NCBI GenBank assembly: GCA_015657635.1
Contig: JACDQM010000125.1
Location: 1-48,796 of the forward strand
Origin: Roseateles sp.
GTDB lineage: Bacteria; Pseudomonadota; Gammaproteobacteria; Burkholderiales; Burkholderiaceae_C
DNA length: 48,796 nt
Reading direction: 5' to 3'
This document shows, in pieces, positions 33,958-41,502 of this stretch; the stretch's first letter is position 1; the number at the start of each line of letters is the position of its first letter. The translations under genes were made by a program, and so were the position numbers. The notes below the pieces were generated by a model. That model made no database searches. It saw only the letters and a program-made list of their open reading frames with translations, and was not told the origin of the DNA.

Positions 33958-34959
33958 ATGAAACTCGCTACCTACAAGGACGGCTCGCGCGACGGCCAGC
34001 TGGTCGTCGTCTCGCGCGACCTGGCCAGCGCCCATTTCGCCAACGGCATCGCCACGCGCTTGCAGCAGGTGCTGGACGACTGGAACTTCATGGCGCCGCA
34101 GCTCGAAGAGCTCTCCACCAGCCTGAACCACGGCCGCTTGCGCCACGCCTTCAATTTCGACCCCAAGCTGTGCATGGCGCCGCTGCCGCGCGCCTATCAA
34201 TGGGCCGATGGCTCCGCCTACCTGGCCCATGTGGAGCGGGTGCGCCGTGCGCGTGGCGCCGAAATGCCCGAGAGCTTTCAGCGCGACCCGCTGATGTACC
34301 AGGGCGGCAGCGACGACTTCCTGGGCGCCGAGCAGCCGGCGCGCTTCGCGTCCGAGGCCATGGGCATCGACTTCGAGGCCGAGCTGGCGGTGATCACCGG
34401 CGATGTGGCTCTGGGCGCCAGCCCCGAGCAGGCGCTGGAAGGCGTGCGCCTGCTGATGCTGGCGAATGACTGGACGCTGCGCAATCTGGTGCCGGCCGAG
34501 CTGGCCAAGGGCTTTGGCTTTCTGCAGAGCAAGCCGTCCACCGCCTTCAGCCCGGTGGCGGTGACGCCCGACGAGCTGGGCGAGGCCTGGCAGCGCGGCC
34601 GCGTGCACTTGAACCTGCAGACCATGTGGAACGGCCGCAAGGTCGGCCTGCTGGAGGCGGGGCCGGAGATGCAGTTCCACTTCGGCCAGCTGATCGCCCA
34701 TCTGGCCAAGACGCGTGCAGTGCGTGCCGGTTCCATCGTCGGCTCAGGCACGGTGGCCAATGCCGATGCCAGCCGCGGCTACAGCTGCATCGCCGAGAAG
34801 CGCGCGCTGGAAATGATCGAGCAGCCCGACGCCGAACCCAAGACCGCCTTCATGAAGTTCGGCGACACCGTGCGCATCGAGATGAAGGGCCGCGACGGCC
34901 AGAGCGTGTTCGGCGCGATCGACCAGGAAGTTCAGTCGCTGGCCGAGGCTGCGGACTGA
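33958..34959 (+). CDS. Fumarylacetoacetate hydrolase-family protein
   Basis: A 333-residue FAH-fold enzyme that would hydrolyse or decarboxylate a beta-diketo acid, typically late in aromatic breakdown. The metal-binding acidic motif is in GIDFEAELAVITGDV (Glu141, Glu143 region) with a later Asp (LMLANDWTLRNL). The C-terminal half has GSIVGSGTVANADASRGYSCIAEKR, which is characteristic. No other aromatic-degradation gene is adjacent. Its last 28 bases overlap the 3' end of the convergent DUF1045 gene. Confidence 0.88.
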   Translation: MKLATYKDGSRDGQLVVVSRDLASAHFANGIATRLQQVLDDWNFMAPQLEELSTSLNHGRLRHAFNFDPKLCMAPLPRAYQWADGSAYLAHVERVRRARGAEMPESFQRDPLMYQGGSDDFLGAEQPARFASEAMGIDFEAELAVITGDVALGASPEQALEGVRLLMLANDWTLRNLVPAELAKGFGFLQSKPSTAFSPVAVTPDELGEAWQRGRVHLNLQTMWNGRKVGLLEAGPEMQFHFGQLIAHLAKTRAVRAGSIVGSGTVANADASRGYSCIAEKRALEMIEQPDAEPKTAFMKFGDTVRIEMKGRDGQSVFGAIDQEVQSLAEAAD

Positions 34960-35630
34960 AGCGGGTAGCGCCGCAGCAGCTGCAGCGGCACGCCCGGCGC
35001 ACTCTCGACGAACAGGCAGATTGAATCGCAGCGCAGCGGCAGCATGGCCAGCGCGGCGGCGAAATGCTGCTGTGCTTGCGCCAGCAGCGCCGCGCGCTCG
35101 GTCTCATCGGCCAGGCTGTCGCTCAGCGTCATGTGAAAACGCCAGCCCTCCAGCACATGCGGATAGCCCCATTGCTGCAGCCTGCCCTGCGCGGCGGGCT
35201 CCAGCGGCCGGGCCTGGCGGCGCGCCAGCTCGGCGGCGGTGGGTGGCGCGCGGAAGGCATCGAGCTCGCGCACGCAGGCATCGGCCAGGCGCCATAGCGG
35301 GTGCTCGCGCTCCAGCGCTTCGGCCGGGCGCAGCGCGATGAAGTCGGCCAGCGTGGTGGCCTGCAGCCGGGGCATCTCAAAGGCCGGCGTGGCGGCGGCC
35401 AGCGCGCTGAGTGCGGCATGCAGCTGGCCCTCGCGCAGGCTGGGGCACAGGCGGAAGGGTGGCTTCAGCGTGGCGTGGAAGCCGTAGCGCCAGGGCTCGC
35501 GTCGTGCTGCGGGCGGATCGCGCAGGTCCAGCGCATCGGCCGGGTTGCGGCCCAGCCATTGGCAGCCGGCCTGCCACAGCGGGTGATCTTCGGCGGGTGC
35601 GTAATAGACGGCATAGCGCTGCATGCTCAC
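34932..35630 (-). CDS. DUF1045 phosphonate-operon protein (2H phosphoesterase-like)
   Basis: A 232-residue protein of the 'putative phosphonate metabolism protein' family (DUF1045, TIGR03223). Two HxT motifs, FHATLKPPF (His52, Thr54) and FHMTLS (His166, Thr168), are the hallmark of 2H phosphoesterases, which open cyclic phosphodiesters. In C-P lyase pathways PhnP opens 5-phosphoribosyl 1,2-cyclic phosphate. No phnP or phnN is seen in the window, so this protein could do that step here (inference). It overlaps the phnF stop by ATGA, hence one transcript, and its 3' end overlaps the convergent FAH-family gene. Confidence 0.88.
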   Translation of the reverse strand: MSMQRYAVYYAPAEDHPLWQAGCQWLGRNPADALDLRDPPAARREPWRYGFHATLKPPFRLCPSLREGQLHAALSALAAATPAFEMPRLQATTLADFIALRPAEALEREHPLWRLADACVRELDAFRAPPTAAELARRQARPLEPAAQGRLQQWGYPHVLEGWRFHMTLSDSLADETERAALLAQAQQHFAAALAMLPLRCDSICLFVESAPGVPLQLLRRYPLQSAASASD

Positions 35631-36355
35631 AACTCTCCCTCGACCTGCAGCTGCACCGCATCCGATGCAAACAGCGTGCAGGCGGCCTCCACCGGCTGGC
35701 CCTGCAGATCGATATTGGTGTAGTGCACCACCAGCACCGGCTGGCTGACCGGCCGTGCCAGCGCGTCGGCCTCGGCCGGCGTCGGCAGGCGGGCCGAGAT
35801 GCTCGAGCGCAGGCGGGTGTAGTCGGCCACGCCCAGGGTCTGGAAGGCCAGCGTGATCGAGCGCTCGCGCTGAAAGGCCTCGGCCATGCCCGCCAGGCGC
35901 GGGCAGGGGTAGGCGGCGGTGCTCAGGCTGATCGGCCGGCCGCGCACCGTCGAGCGGGTGTAGAGCAGCTCCACTTCGCTGGCCGGACTGACCTTCAGCG
36001 CCTGCGCCCAGCTGCCGGCCGCGCAGCGCTCATGCGCCAGCAGTTCGCGCTCGGCGCGCTCTCCCGCCTCGGCCAGGTTTTCTGAGAGCCGGGTGCGGCG
36101 CTGCAGCGCGTAGTCCAGCACCAGCTCGCGCACCCAAGTGCCGCTGCCTTGCTGCACCTTCAGAAAGCCCTCGCGCACCAGCGCCTGCACCGCCTGGCGC
36201 AGCGTGTGGCGGTTCACCGCGAAGCGCTCGGCCAGCTGGCTCTCGTTGGGCAGGCGCGTGCCGGGCGCGAAGCGGCCGCTGGCGATATCGGCGCGCAGCT
36301 CCTGCGCAATCTGCTCCCAGCGCCGCGTGCTGTTCGTTTCAGTCTTTGTGCTCAT
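35627..36355 (-). CDS. phnF: GntR/HutC-family regulator PhnF
   Basis: A 242-residue regulator of phosphonate genes. The GntR winged helix is at about 12-78 (LPNESQLAERFAVNRHTLRQAVQALVREGFLKVQQGSGTWV). A UTRA ligand-binding domain follows (about 95-235: SEVELLYTRSTVRGRPISLSTAAYP, FQTLGVADYTRLRSSISARLP). It is divergent from phnG with a 69-base gap that holds the shared 11-mer operator candidate. It probably represses both phn units until a phosphonate or an intermediate binds. Cotranscribed with the DUF1045 gene. Confidence 0.93.
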   Translation of the reverse strand: MSTKTETNSTRRWEQIAQELRADIASGRFAPGTRLPNESQLAERFAVNRHTLRQAVQALVREGFLKVQQGSGTWVRELVLDYALQRRTRLSENLAEAGERAERELLAHERCAAGSWAQALKVSPASEVELLYTRSTVRGRPISLSTAAYPCPRLAGMAEAFQRERSITLAFQTLGVADYTRLRSSISARLPTPAEADALARPVSQPVLVVHYTNIDLQGQPVEAACTLFASDAVQLQVEGEL

Positions 36356-36406
36356 GGGGTCAAGAAACTGTCACGTCCGAAGGTGATACTGGCCGCCATC
36401 CTAAGT

Positions 36407-36417
36407 GGTCTAGATGA
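36407..36417 (+). promoter_or_regulatory. Candidate PhnF operator upstream of phnG
   Basis: GGTCTAGATGA, 7 bases before the phnG ATG and identical to the 11-mer before phnC. With flanks it reads GTGGTCTAGATGAC, close to the TGGT-n-AGACCA dyads bound by PhnF-type repressors. Its closeness to the start suggests repression by steric block. A CTGTCAC half-box lies at 36368-36374 but without the 11-base partner. Confidence 0.62.
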
Positions 36418-36424
36418 CATCGCC

Positions 36425-36904
36425 ATGAACCCAGTGACACCTCCCATCGCCGATGCCGCCCGCCAGCAATGGCTGGCCGTGCTGGCCCAGGCGCCGCGCG
36501 CCGCGCTGGCGCCCCATGGCGAGCGTGTGCTGGCCGACTACCGCTTCGAGCCGCTGCGCGCGCCCGAGGCCGGCCTGGTGATGCTGCGCGGCCGCGCCAG
36601 CAATAGCGGCGCGCGCTTCAACCTGGCCGAGGCCACGGTGACGCGCTGCGCGCTGCGCTACCGCCCGGCGCAGGGCGCCGTCAGCGTGGGCCTGGGCTAT
36701 GTGCTGGGTCGCGACGAGGCGCGGGCGCAATGGGTGGCAGCGCTGGATGCGCTGCTGCAGCAGCCCGATCAGCAGGCCCTGCTGCTGGCCGAGGTGATTG
36801 CGCCGCTGCGCGCCGCGCGTGAGCAGCTGCTGGCCGCCGAGCGCTCGCGCGTGGAAGCCAGCCGCGTGCAGTTCTTCACCCTGCAGACGGAGGCTTCGGC
36901 ATGA
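36425..36904 (+). CDS. phnG: C-P lyase complex subunit PhnG
   Basis: A 159-residue subunit of the PhnGHIJ core of carbon-phosphorus lyase. With PhnI and the accessory subunits it takes part in coupling ATP to the phosphonate to give a ribosyl phosphonate triphosphate. Family segments: RQQWLAVLAQAPRAALAP, LVMLRGRASNSGARFNLAEATVTRC and GYVLGRDEARAQWVAALDALLQ. I chose the ATG at 36425; the open frame extends antisense through phnF, which is a shadow. Overlaps phnH by ATGA. Confidence 0.94.
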   Translation: MNPVTPPIADAARQQWLAVLAQAPRAALAPHGERVLADYRFEPLRAPEAGLVMLRGRASNSGARFNLAEATVTRCALRYRPAQGAVSVGLGYVLGRDEARAQWVAALDALLQQPDQQALLLAEVIAPLRAAREQLLAAERSRVEASRVQFFTLQTEASA

Positions 36905-37527
36905 GCGCGGTTCTCGACACCGGCACCCTGGGCGAGCTGGCCCCGGCATTCGCCGATCCGGTGCATGACGGCCAGCGGGTCTTTCGCACGCTGCTGGAGG
37001 CGATGAGCCGGCCCGGCCGCATCCAGGCCTTGCCGGCCTTGGCCGGCCTGGGCCACCCAGCGGCCTTGCAGCCGGCCCTGGCCGCCAGCCTCTTGACCCT
37101 GCTTGATGCCGACACGCGGCTGTGGCTGAGCCCGCTGCTGGACCAGGCCGCGCTGCGCGCCTGGTGCCGTTTTCATTGCGGTGCGCAGCTGGTGGCCGAG
37201 CCCGAGCAGGCCGACTTCGCGCTGATGAGCGCTGCCGAAGCCACGCCCGCGCTGCTGCAGCGCCTGAACCCGGGCGACGATGTGGCGCCGCAGGACAGCG
37301 CCACCGCGCTGATCGCGGTGGATGGCATCAGCGCCGAAGGCGTGCTGTGCTGGCAGGGGCCGGGCATCGAGCATCAACACCGGCTGGGCATCGAAGGCGT
37401 GAGCGATGCGCTGTGGGCCTGGCGCCAGGCGCAGCAGGCCGATTTCCCCTGCGGCATTGACATCGTGTTCGCCGCCGGCGAGCAGATCGTCGCGCTGCCG
37501 CGCTCTACGCAGATCGGGGAGGGCTGA
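36901..37527 (+). CDS. phnH: C-P lyase complex subunit PhnH
   Basis: A 208-residue subunit of the C-P lyase core with a PLP-transferase-like fold but no PLP lysine role known. Typical parts are FADPVHDGQRVFRTLLEAMSRPGRI and LLTLLDADTRLWLSPLL. The end DIVFAAGEQIVALPRSTQI is also family-like. The start overlaps phnG (ATGA) and phnI follows after a single base, so subunit stoichiometry is likely set by coupled translation. Confidence 0.95.
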   Translation: MSAVLDTGTLGELAPAFADPVHDGQRVFRTLLEAMSRPGRIQALPALAGLGHPAALQPALAASLLTLLDADTRLWLSPLLDQAALRAWCRFHCGAQLVAEPEQADFALMSAAEATPALLQRLNPGDDVAPQDSATALIAVDGISAEGVLCWQGPGIEHQHRLGIEGVSDALWAWRQAQQADFPCGIDIVFAAGEQIVALPRSTQIGEG

Positions 37528-37528
37528 G

Positions 37529-38602
37529 ATGTACGTTGCTGTCAAAGGCGGTGAAGCCGCCATCGCCGCTTCGCTGCGGCTGCTGGACGAGCGGCGCCGC
37601 GGTGACCCCGCGCTGCGCGAGATCGAGGTGGCGCAGTTGCGCGAGCAGCTGGGCCTGGCGGTCTCGCGCGTGATGGGCGAGGGCTCCTTGTACGACCCCG
37701 AGCTGGCCGCGCTGGCGCTCAAGCAGGCCCAGGGCGATGCGCTGGAGGCGACCTTTCTGCTGCGCGCCTACCGCAGCACTCTGCCGCGCCTGGGCTATGC
37801 CGAGCCGCTGGACACCGCGGCGATGCGCTGCGAACGCCGCATCAGCTCCATCTTCAAGGACCTGCCAGGCGGCCAGCTGCTGGGCGCGAGTTTCGACTAC
37901 AGCCAGCGCCTGCTGGAGTTCGGGCTGCTGCAGGCCGAGAGCACCGCGGTGTCCGAGCCTGCAAGCCCTGCGGCGCCCGCCGAACCGATGCCGCATGCGC
38001 TGGCCGCGCTCAGCGCCGACGGCTTGATCGAGCAGGAGGCGCCGCCCGCGGGTGACCCCGAGCCCATGGACATCACGCGCGAGCCGCCGCTGTATCCGCT
38101 GCCGCGTGCGGCACGTCTGCAGATGCTGGCGCGCGGCGACGAGGGCTGGGTGCTGGGCCTGGCCTACAGCACGCAGCGCGGCTATGCCAACACCCATCCC
38201 TTTGCCGGCGAGATCCGCCATGGCCATGTGGCGGTGGAACTGGTGCCCGACGAGCTGGGTTTCGCGATCGAGATCGGCGAGATCGAGCTGACCGAATGCC
38301 AGATGGTCAACCAGTTTGTCGGCAGCGCCGAGCGGCCGCCGCAGTTCACGCGCGGCTACGGCCTGGTGCTGGGCCATGCCGAGCGCAAGGCCATGGCGAT
38401 GAGCCTGGTGGACCGTGCGCTGCGCGCCGACGAGTTCGACGAAACGATCACCAGCCCGGCGCAGCAGCAGGAGTTCGCGCTGGCGCACAGCGACAACGTC
38501 GAGGCCTCGGGCTTCGTCCAGCATCTGAAGCTGCCGCATTACGTGACCTTCGAGTCCGAGCTGCAGATGCTGCGCGCCATCCGAGAGGAGCAGCAGCCAT
38601 GA
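37529..38602 (+). CDS. phnI: C-P lyase complex subunit PhnI
   Basis: A 357-residue core subunit; with PhnG, H and L it makes the alpha-D-ribose 1-methylphosphonate 5-triphosphate intermediate, and on its own the E. coli protein has nucleosidase activity. Typical parts: MYVAVKGGEAAIAAS, QLREQLGLAVSRVMGEGSLYDPELAALALKQAQGD, YGLVLGHAERKAMAMSLVDRAL and NVEASGFVQHLKLPHYVTF. I chose the ATG at 37529, one base after the phnH stop; GGGGAGGG lies upstream. Overlaps phnJ by ATGA. Normal length. Confidence 0.95.
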   Translation: MYVAVKGGEAAIAASLRLLDERRRGDPALREIEVAQLREQLGLAVSRVMGEGSLYDPELAALALKQAQGDALEATFLLRAYRSTLPRLGYAEPLDTAAMRCERRISSIFKDLPGGQLLGASFDYSQRLLEFGLLQAESTAVSEPASPAAPAEPMPHALAALSADGLIEQEAPPAGDPEPMDITREPPLYPLPRAARLQMLARGDEGWVLGLAYSTQRGYANTHPFAGEIRHGHVAVELVPDELGFAIEIGEIELTECQMVNQFVGSAERPPQFTRGYGLVLGHAERKAMAMSLVDRALRADEFDETITSPAQQQEFALAHSDNVEASGFVQHLKLPHYVTFESELQMLRAIREEQQP

Positions 38603-39471
38603 GCCACACCCACAGCACCGCCCAGGGCTACAACTTCGCCTACCTGGACGAACGCGCCAAGCGCATGATCCGCCGCAGCCTGCTGAAGGCGGTGGCCATC
38701 CCCGGCCACCAGGTGCCTTTCGGTTCGCGCGAGATGCCGCTGGCCTATGGCTGGGGCACCGGCGGCATCCAGGTGACGGCCGCGGTGATCGGCCGCGCCG
38801 ACACGCTCAAGGTGATCGACCAGGGCGCGGACGACACCACCAATGCGGTCAATATCCGCCGCTTCTTCGCCCGCACCACCGGCGTGGCGACCACCGAGCG
38901 CACGGCCGAGGCCACGCTGATCCAGACCCGCCACCGCATCCCCGAGCGCGCGCTGACCGAGGCGCAGATCCTCGTCTACCAGGTGCCGCAGCCCGAGCCG
39001 CTGTACAAGCTGGAGCCGCGCCGCGCCGAAGCCGCGCGCCTGCATGCCTTCCAGGAATATGGCCTGATCCATGTGAAGCTCTACGAGGATCTGGCGCATT
39101 GGGGCCGCATCGACAGCAGCTACGACCACCCGGTGCTGGTGAACGGCCGCTATGTGATGGCGCCGTCGCCGATCCCCAGCTTCGACAACCCCAAGATGCA
39201 TCGCATGCCGGCGCTGCAGCTCTTCGGCGCTGGGCGCGAGAAGCGCCTGTATGCCGTGCCGCCCTATACGGATGTGAAGAGCCTGGACTTCGCCGACCGG
39301 CCCTTCCACATCGAGCCGCAAGGCCATGCCTGCGCGCTGTGCGGCTGCACGACGAGCTATCTCGACGAAGTGCCGCTGGCCGGCGGCGAGACGCTGTGGA
39401 CCTGCTCGGACACCGACCATTGCCGCGAGCAGCAAGAGCTGCAGCAACAGGAACAAGGAGCTTCGCGATGA
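38599..39471 (+). CDS. phnJ: C-P lyase radical SAM enzyme PhnJ
   Basis: A 290-residue enzyme that breaks the carbon-phosphorus bond by radical chemistry, releasing a hydrocarbon and ribose cyclic phosphate. The C-terminal cysteine set matches the known family pattern: Cys245, Cys248 (CALC), Cys269 and Cys275 (CSDTDHC). The first three would bind the [4Fe-4S] cluster and the last would be the catalytic thiyl cysteine. A glycine-rich segment YGWGTGGIQVT at 50-60 may hold the Gly radical equivalent. The ATG at 38599 overlaps the phnI stop, and its stop overlaps the GNAT gene. Confidence 0.96.
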   Translation: MSHTHSTAQGYNFAYLDERAKRMIRRSLLKAVAIPGHQVPFGSREMPLAYGWGTGGIQVTAAVIGRADTLKVIDQGADDTTNAVNIRRFFARTTGVATTERTAEATLIQTRHRIPERALTEAQILVYQVPQPEPLYKLEPRRAEAARLHAFQEYGLIHVKLYEDLAHWGRIDSSYDHPVLVNGRYVMAPSPIPSFDNPKMHRMPALQLFGAGREKRLYAVPPYTDVKSLDFADRPFHIEPQGHACALCGCTTSYLDEVPLAGGETLWTCSDTDHCREQQELQQQEQGASR

Positions 39472-39977
39472 GCGACCACAAGAAGGACGCGAGCTTCGCG
39501 ATCACCGAGACGCGGCTGCGCCGGGGCACGGCGGCCGATCTGCCGGCCGTGCTGGGCCTGTTCGTCGCCAGCGGGTTGGATGCGGCCGAAGACGTGCCGC
39601 TGGATGGCGCGCTGCAAAGCTGGCAGGCCATGCAGGCGCTGGGCGCCGAGCTCTGGTTGGCCGAGGTGGCGGGGGCGGACGGCCGCGTCGAGGTGCTGGG
39701 CTGCCTGACGCTCTACATCCTGCCGCTGCTGGCACATCGCCAGTCGCCCGAAGCGCTGGTCGAAGACGTGGCCGTGCATCCCAAGGCCCAGGGCCTGGGC
39801 CTGGGTCGTCTGCTGATGGAGCAAGCGATGGCCGTGGCGCGTGCACGCGGCTGCTACAAGCTGGCGCTGTCCAGCAATGCCAAGCGCGTGGACGCGCATG
39901 CCTTCTACGAACACCTGGGCTTCACGCGCCACGGCTTCAGCTTTGTCGTGCCGCTGGCCGGAGGAACGCTGCAATGA
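39468..39977 (+). CDS. GNAT N-acetyltransferase in the phn operon (PhnO-like role)
   Basis: A 169-residue acetyltransferase. The acetyl-CoA loop is VEDVAVHPKAQGLGLGRLLMEQAM (Q/R-x-x-G-x-G near 113-118). A C-terminal FYEHLGFTRHGFSFVVPL closes the GNAT fold. It lies between phnJ and phnK with ATGA overlaps on both sides. In other operons PhnO acetylates aminoalkylphosphonates to protect the cell or to allow their use, and a similar role is likely here. Orthology to PhnO was not tested, so I leave the symbol empty. Confidence 0.88.
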   Translation: MSDHKKDASFAITETRLRRGTAADLPAVLGLFVASGLDAAEDVPLDGALQSWQAMQALGAELWLAEVAGADGRVEVLGCLTLYILPLLAHRQSPEALVEDVAVHPKAQGLGLGRLLMEQAMAVARARGCYKLALSSNAKRVDAHAFYEHLGFTRHGFSFVVPLAGGTLQ

Positions 39978-40774
39978 ACGCCAACATGCATGCCGAGCCG
40001 CTGCTGAAGGTGCAGGGCCTGAACCTGCGCTATCCCGGCGCGCGCGACGGCGCCTTCGCGGTGCAGGACGCCAGCCTTGAGCTGCATCCCGGCGAGGTGC
40101 TGGCCATCGTCGGCGAATCGGGCTCGGGCAAGAGCAGTCTGCTGAACTGCATCGCCGGCCGCATTGCCTGCGCGCCGGGCCATGTGCATTACCGCCGCGC
40201 CAGCGAAGCCTGGGTGGACGTGCATGCGCTGCCTGAGCGCGAGCGCCGCCTGCTGGCGCGCACCGAATGGGGCTTTGTCGAGCAGCATGCGGCCGACGGC
40301 CTTCGCATGAACGTCAGCGCCGGTGCCAATGTGGGCGAGCGCCTGATGGCGCTGGGCGAGCGCCGCTTCGACACGCTGCGCGAGCAGGGCCGCCAGTGGA
40401 TGAGCGCGGTGGAGCTGGATGCCGAGCGCATCGACGACAACCCCAAGGCCTTCTCCGGCGGCATGCGCCAGCGCCTGCAGATCGCGCGCAATCTGGTCAC
40501 GCATCCGCGCCTGGTGCTGATGGACGAGCCGACCTCGGGCCTGGACGTCTCGGTGCAGGCCCGGCTGCTGGACCTGATCCGCAGCCTGGTGGCGCGCCTG
40601 CATCTGTCGGCCCTGATCGTCACGCATGACCTGGGCGTGGCGCGTCTGCTGGCGCAGCGCACGCTGGTGATGCGCCAGGGTCGCATCGTCGAGCAGGGCC
40701 TGACTGACCGGGTGCTGGACGACCCGCAGCACCCCTACACGCAACTTCTCGTCTCTTCGGTGGTGGCGCCATGA
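39974..40774 (+). CDS. phnK: C-P lyase accessory ABC-type ATPase PhnK
   Basis: A 266-residue ABC-type ATPase that binds the PhnGHIJ core and is not part of a transporter. Walker A GESGSGKSS is at about 47-55, the signature FSGGMRQRLQIARNL in the middle, Walker B LVLMDEPTSGLD and the H-loop IVTHDLGVARLL. The C-terminal DDPQHPYTQLLVSS is typical of PhnK and oligopeptide-type ATPases. The ATG at 39974 overlaps the acetyltransferase stop; Met5 is an alternative. Overlaps phnL by ATGA. Confidence 0.94.
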   Translation: MNANMHAEPLLKVQGLNLRYPGARDGAFAVQDASLELHPGEVLAIVGESGSGKSSLLNCIAGRIACAPGHVHYRRASEAWVDVHALPERERRLLARTEWGFVEQHAADGLRMNVSAGANVGERLMALGERRFDTLREQGRQWMSAVELDAERIDDNPKAFSGGMRQRLQIARNLVTHPRLVLMDEPTSGLDVSVQARLLDLIRSLVARLHLSALIVTHDLGVARLLAQRTLVMRQGRIVEQGLTDRVLDDPQHPYTQLLVSSVVAP

Positions 40775-41502
40775 TGAACAAGCAGCCGGTTCTCGATGTG
40801 CGCGGCCTGCACAAGACCTTCACGCTGCATCTGCGCGAGGGCCTGCGCCTGCCGGTGCTGAACGCGGTCTCGCTGACGGTCGCGCGCGGCGAATGCCTGG
40901 CCCTGGTCGGCCCCTCCGGCCAGGGCAAGAGCACGCTGATGAAGTGCCTGTACGGCAGCTATGGCGCCGATGGCGGCCAGTTGCTCGTCAACACCGCTGA
41001 CGGCGCAACGCTGGACCTCGTGAGCGCCACGCCGCAGCAGGTGATCGCCTTGCGCCGCCGTGCGCTGGCCTATGTGAGCCAGTTCCTGCGCGTGCTGCCG
41101 CGCGTCTCGGCGCTGGAGGTGGTGGCCGAACGCGCGATCTCGGCCGGCGAGACGGACGAGCAGCTTGCCCGCGAACAGGCCGCCGAGCTGTTGGCGCGGC
41201 TGAACCTGCCGCAAGGCCTGTGGGGTCTGCCGCCGGCCACCTTCTCGGGCGGCGAGCAGCAGCGCGTCAATATCGCGCGTGGCTTCATCGCGCCGGCCGA
41301 GCTGCTGCTGCTGGACGAGCCCACCGCCTCGCTGGATGCGATGAACCGCCGTGTGGTGATTGAGCTGATCGAGGAAGCCAAGGCGGCCGGTACTGCCATC
41401 GTCGGCATCTTCCACGACGAGGAAGTGCGCGACGCCGTGGCCAGCCGCTGCCATACCATGGGCGCCCCCAGCCCTGCCGAACAAGAGAAGGAAGCCGCAT
41501 GA
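40771..41502 (+). CDS. phnL: C-P lyase accessory ABC-type ATPase PhnL
   Basis: A 243-residue ABC-type ATPase that works with PhnGHI in forming the ribosyl phosphonate. Walker A GPSGQGKST (about 48-56), signature FSGGEQQRVNIARGF, Walker B LLLLDEPTASLDA and an H-loop GIFHDEEVRDAV are present. The start is an ATGATG overlapping the phnK stop, and its stop overlaps phnM. Length is normal. Confidence 0.95.
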   Translation: MMNKQPVLDVRGLHKTFTLHLREGLRLPVLNAVSLTVARGECLALVGPSGQGKSTLMKCLYGSYGADGGQLLVNTADGATLDLVSATPQQVIALRRRALAYVSQFLRVLPRVSALEVVAERAISAGETDEQLAREQAAELLARLNLPQGLWGLPPATFSGGEQQRVNIARGFIAPAELLLLDEPTASLDAMNRRVVIELIEEAKAAGTAIVGIFHDEEVRDAVASRCHTMGAPSPAEQEKEAA

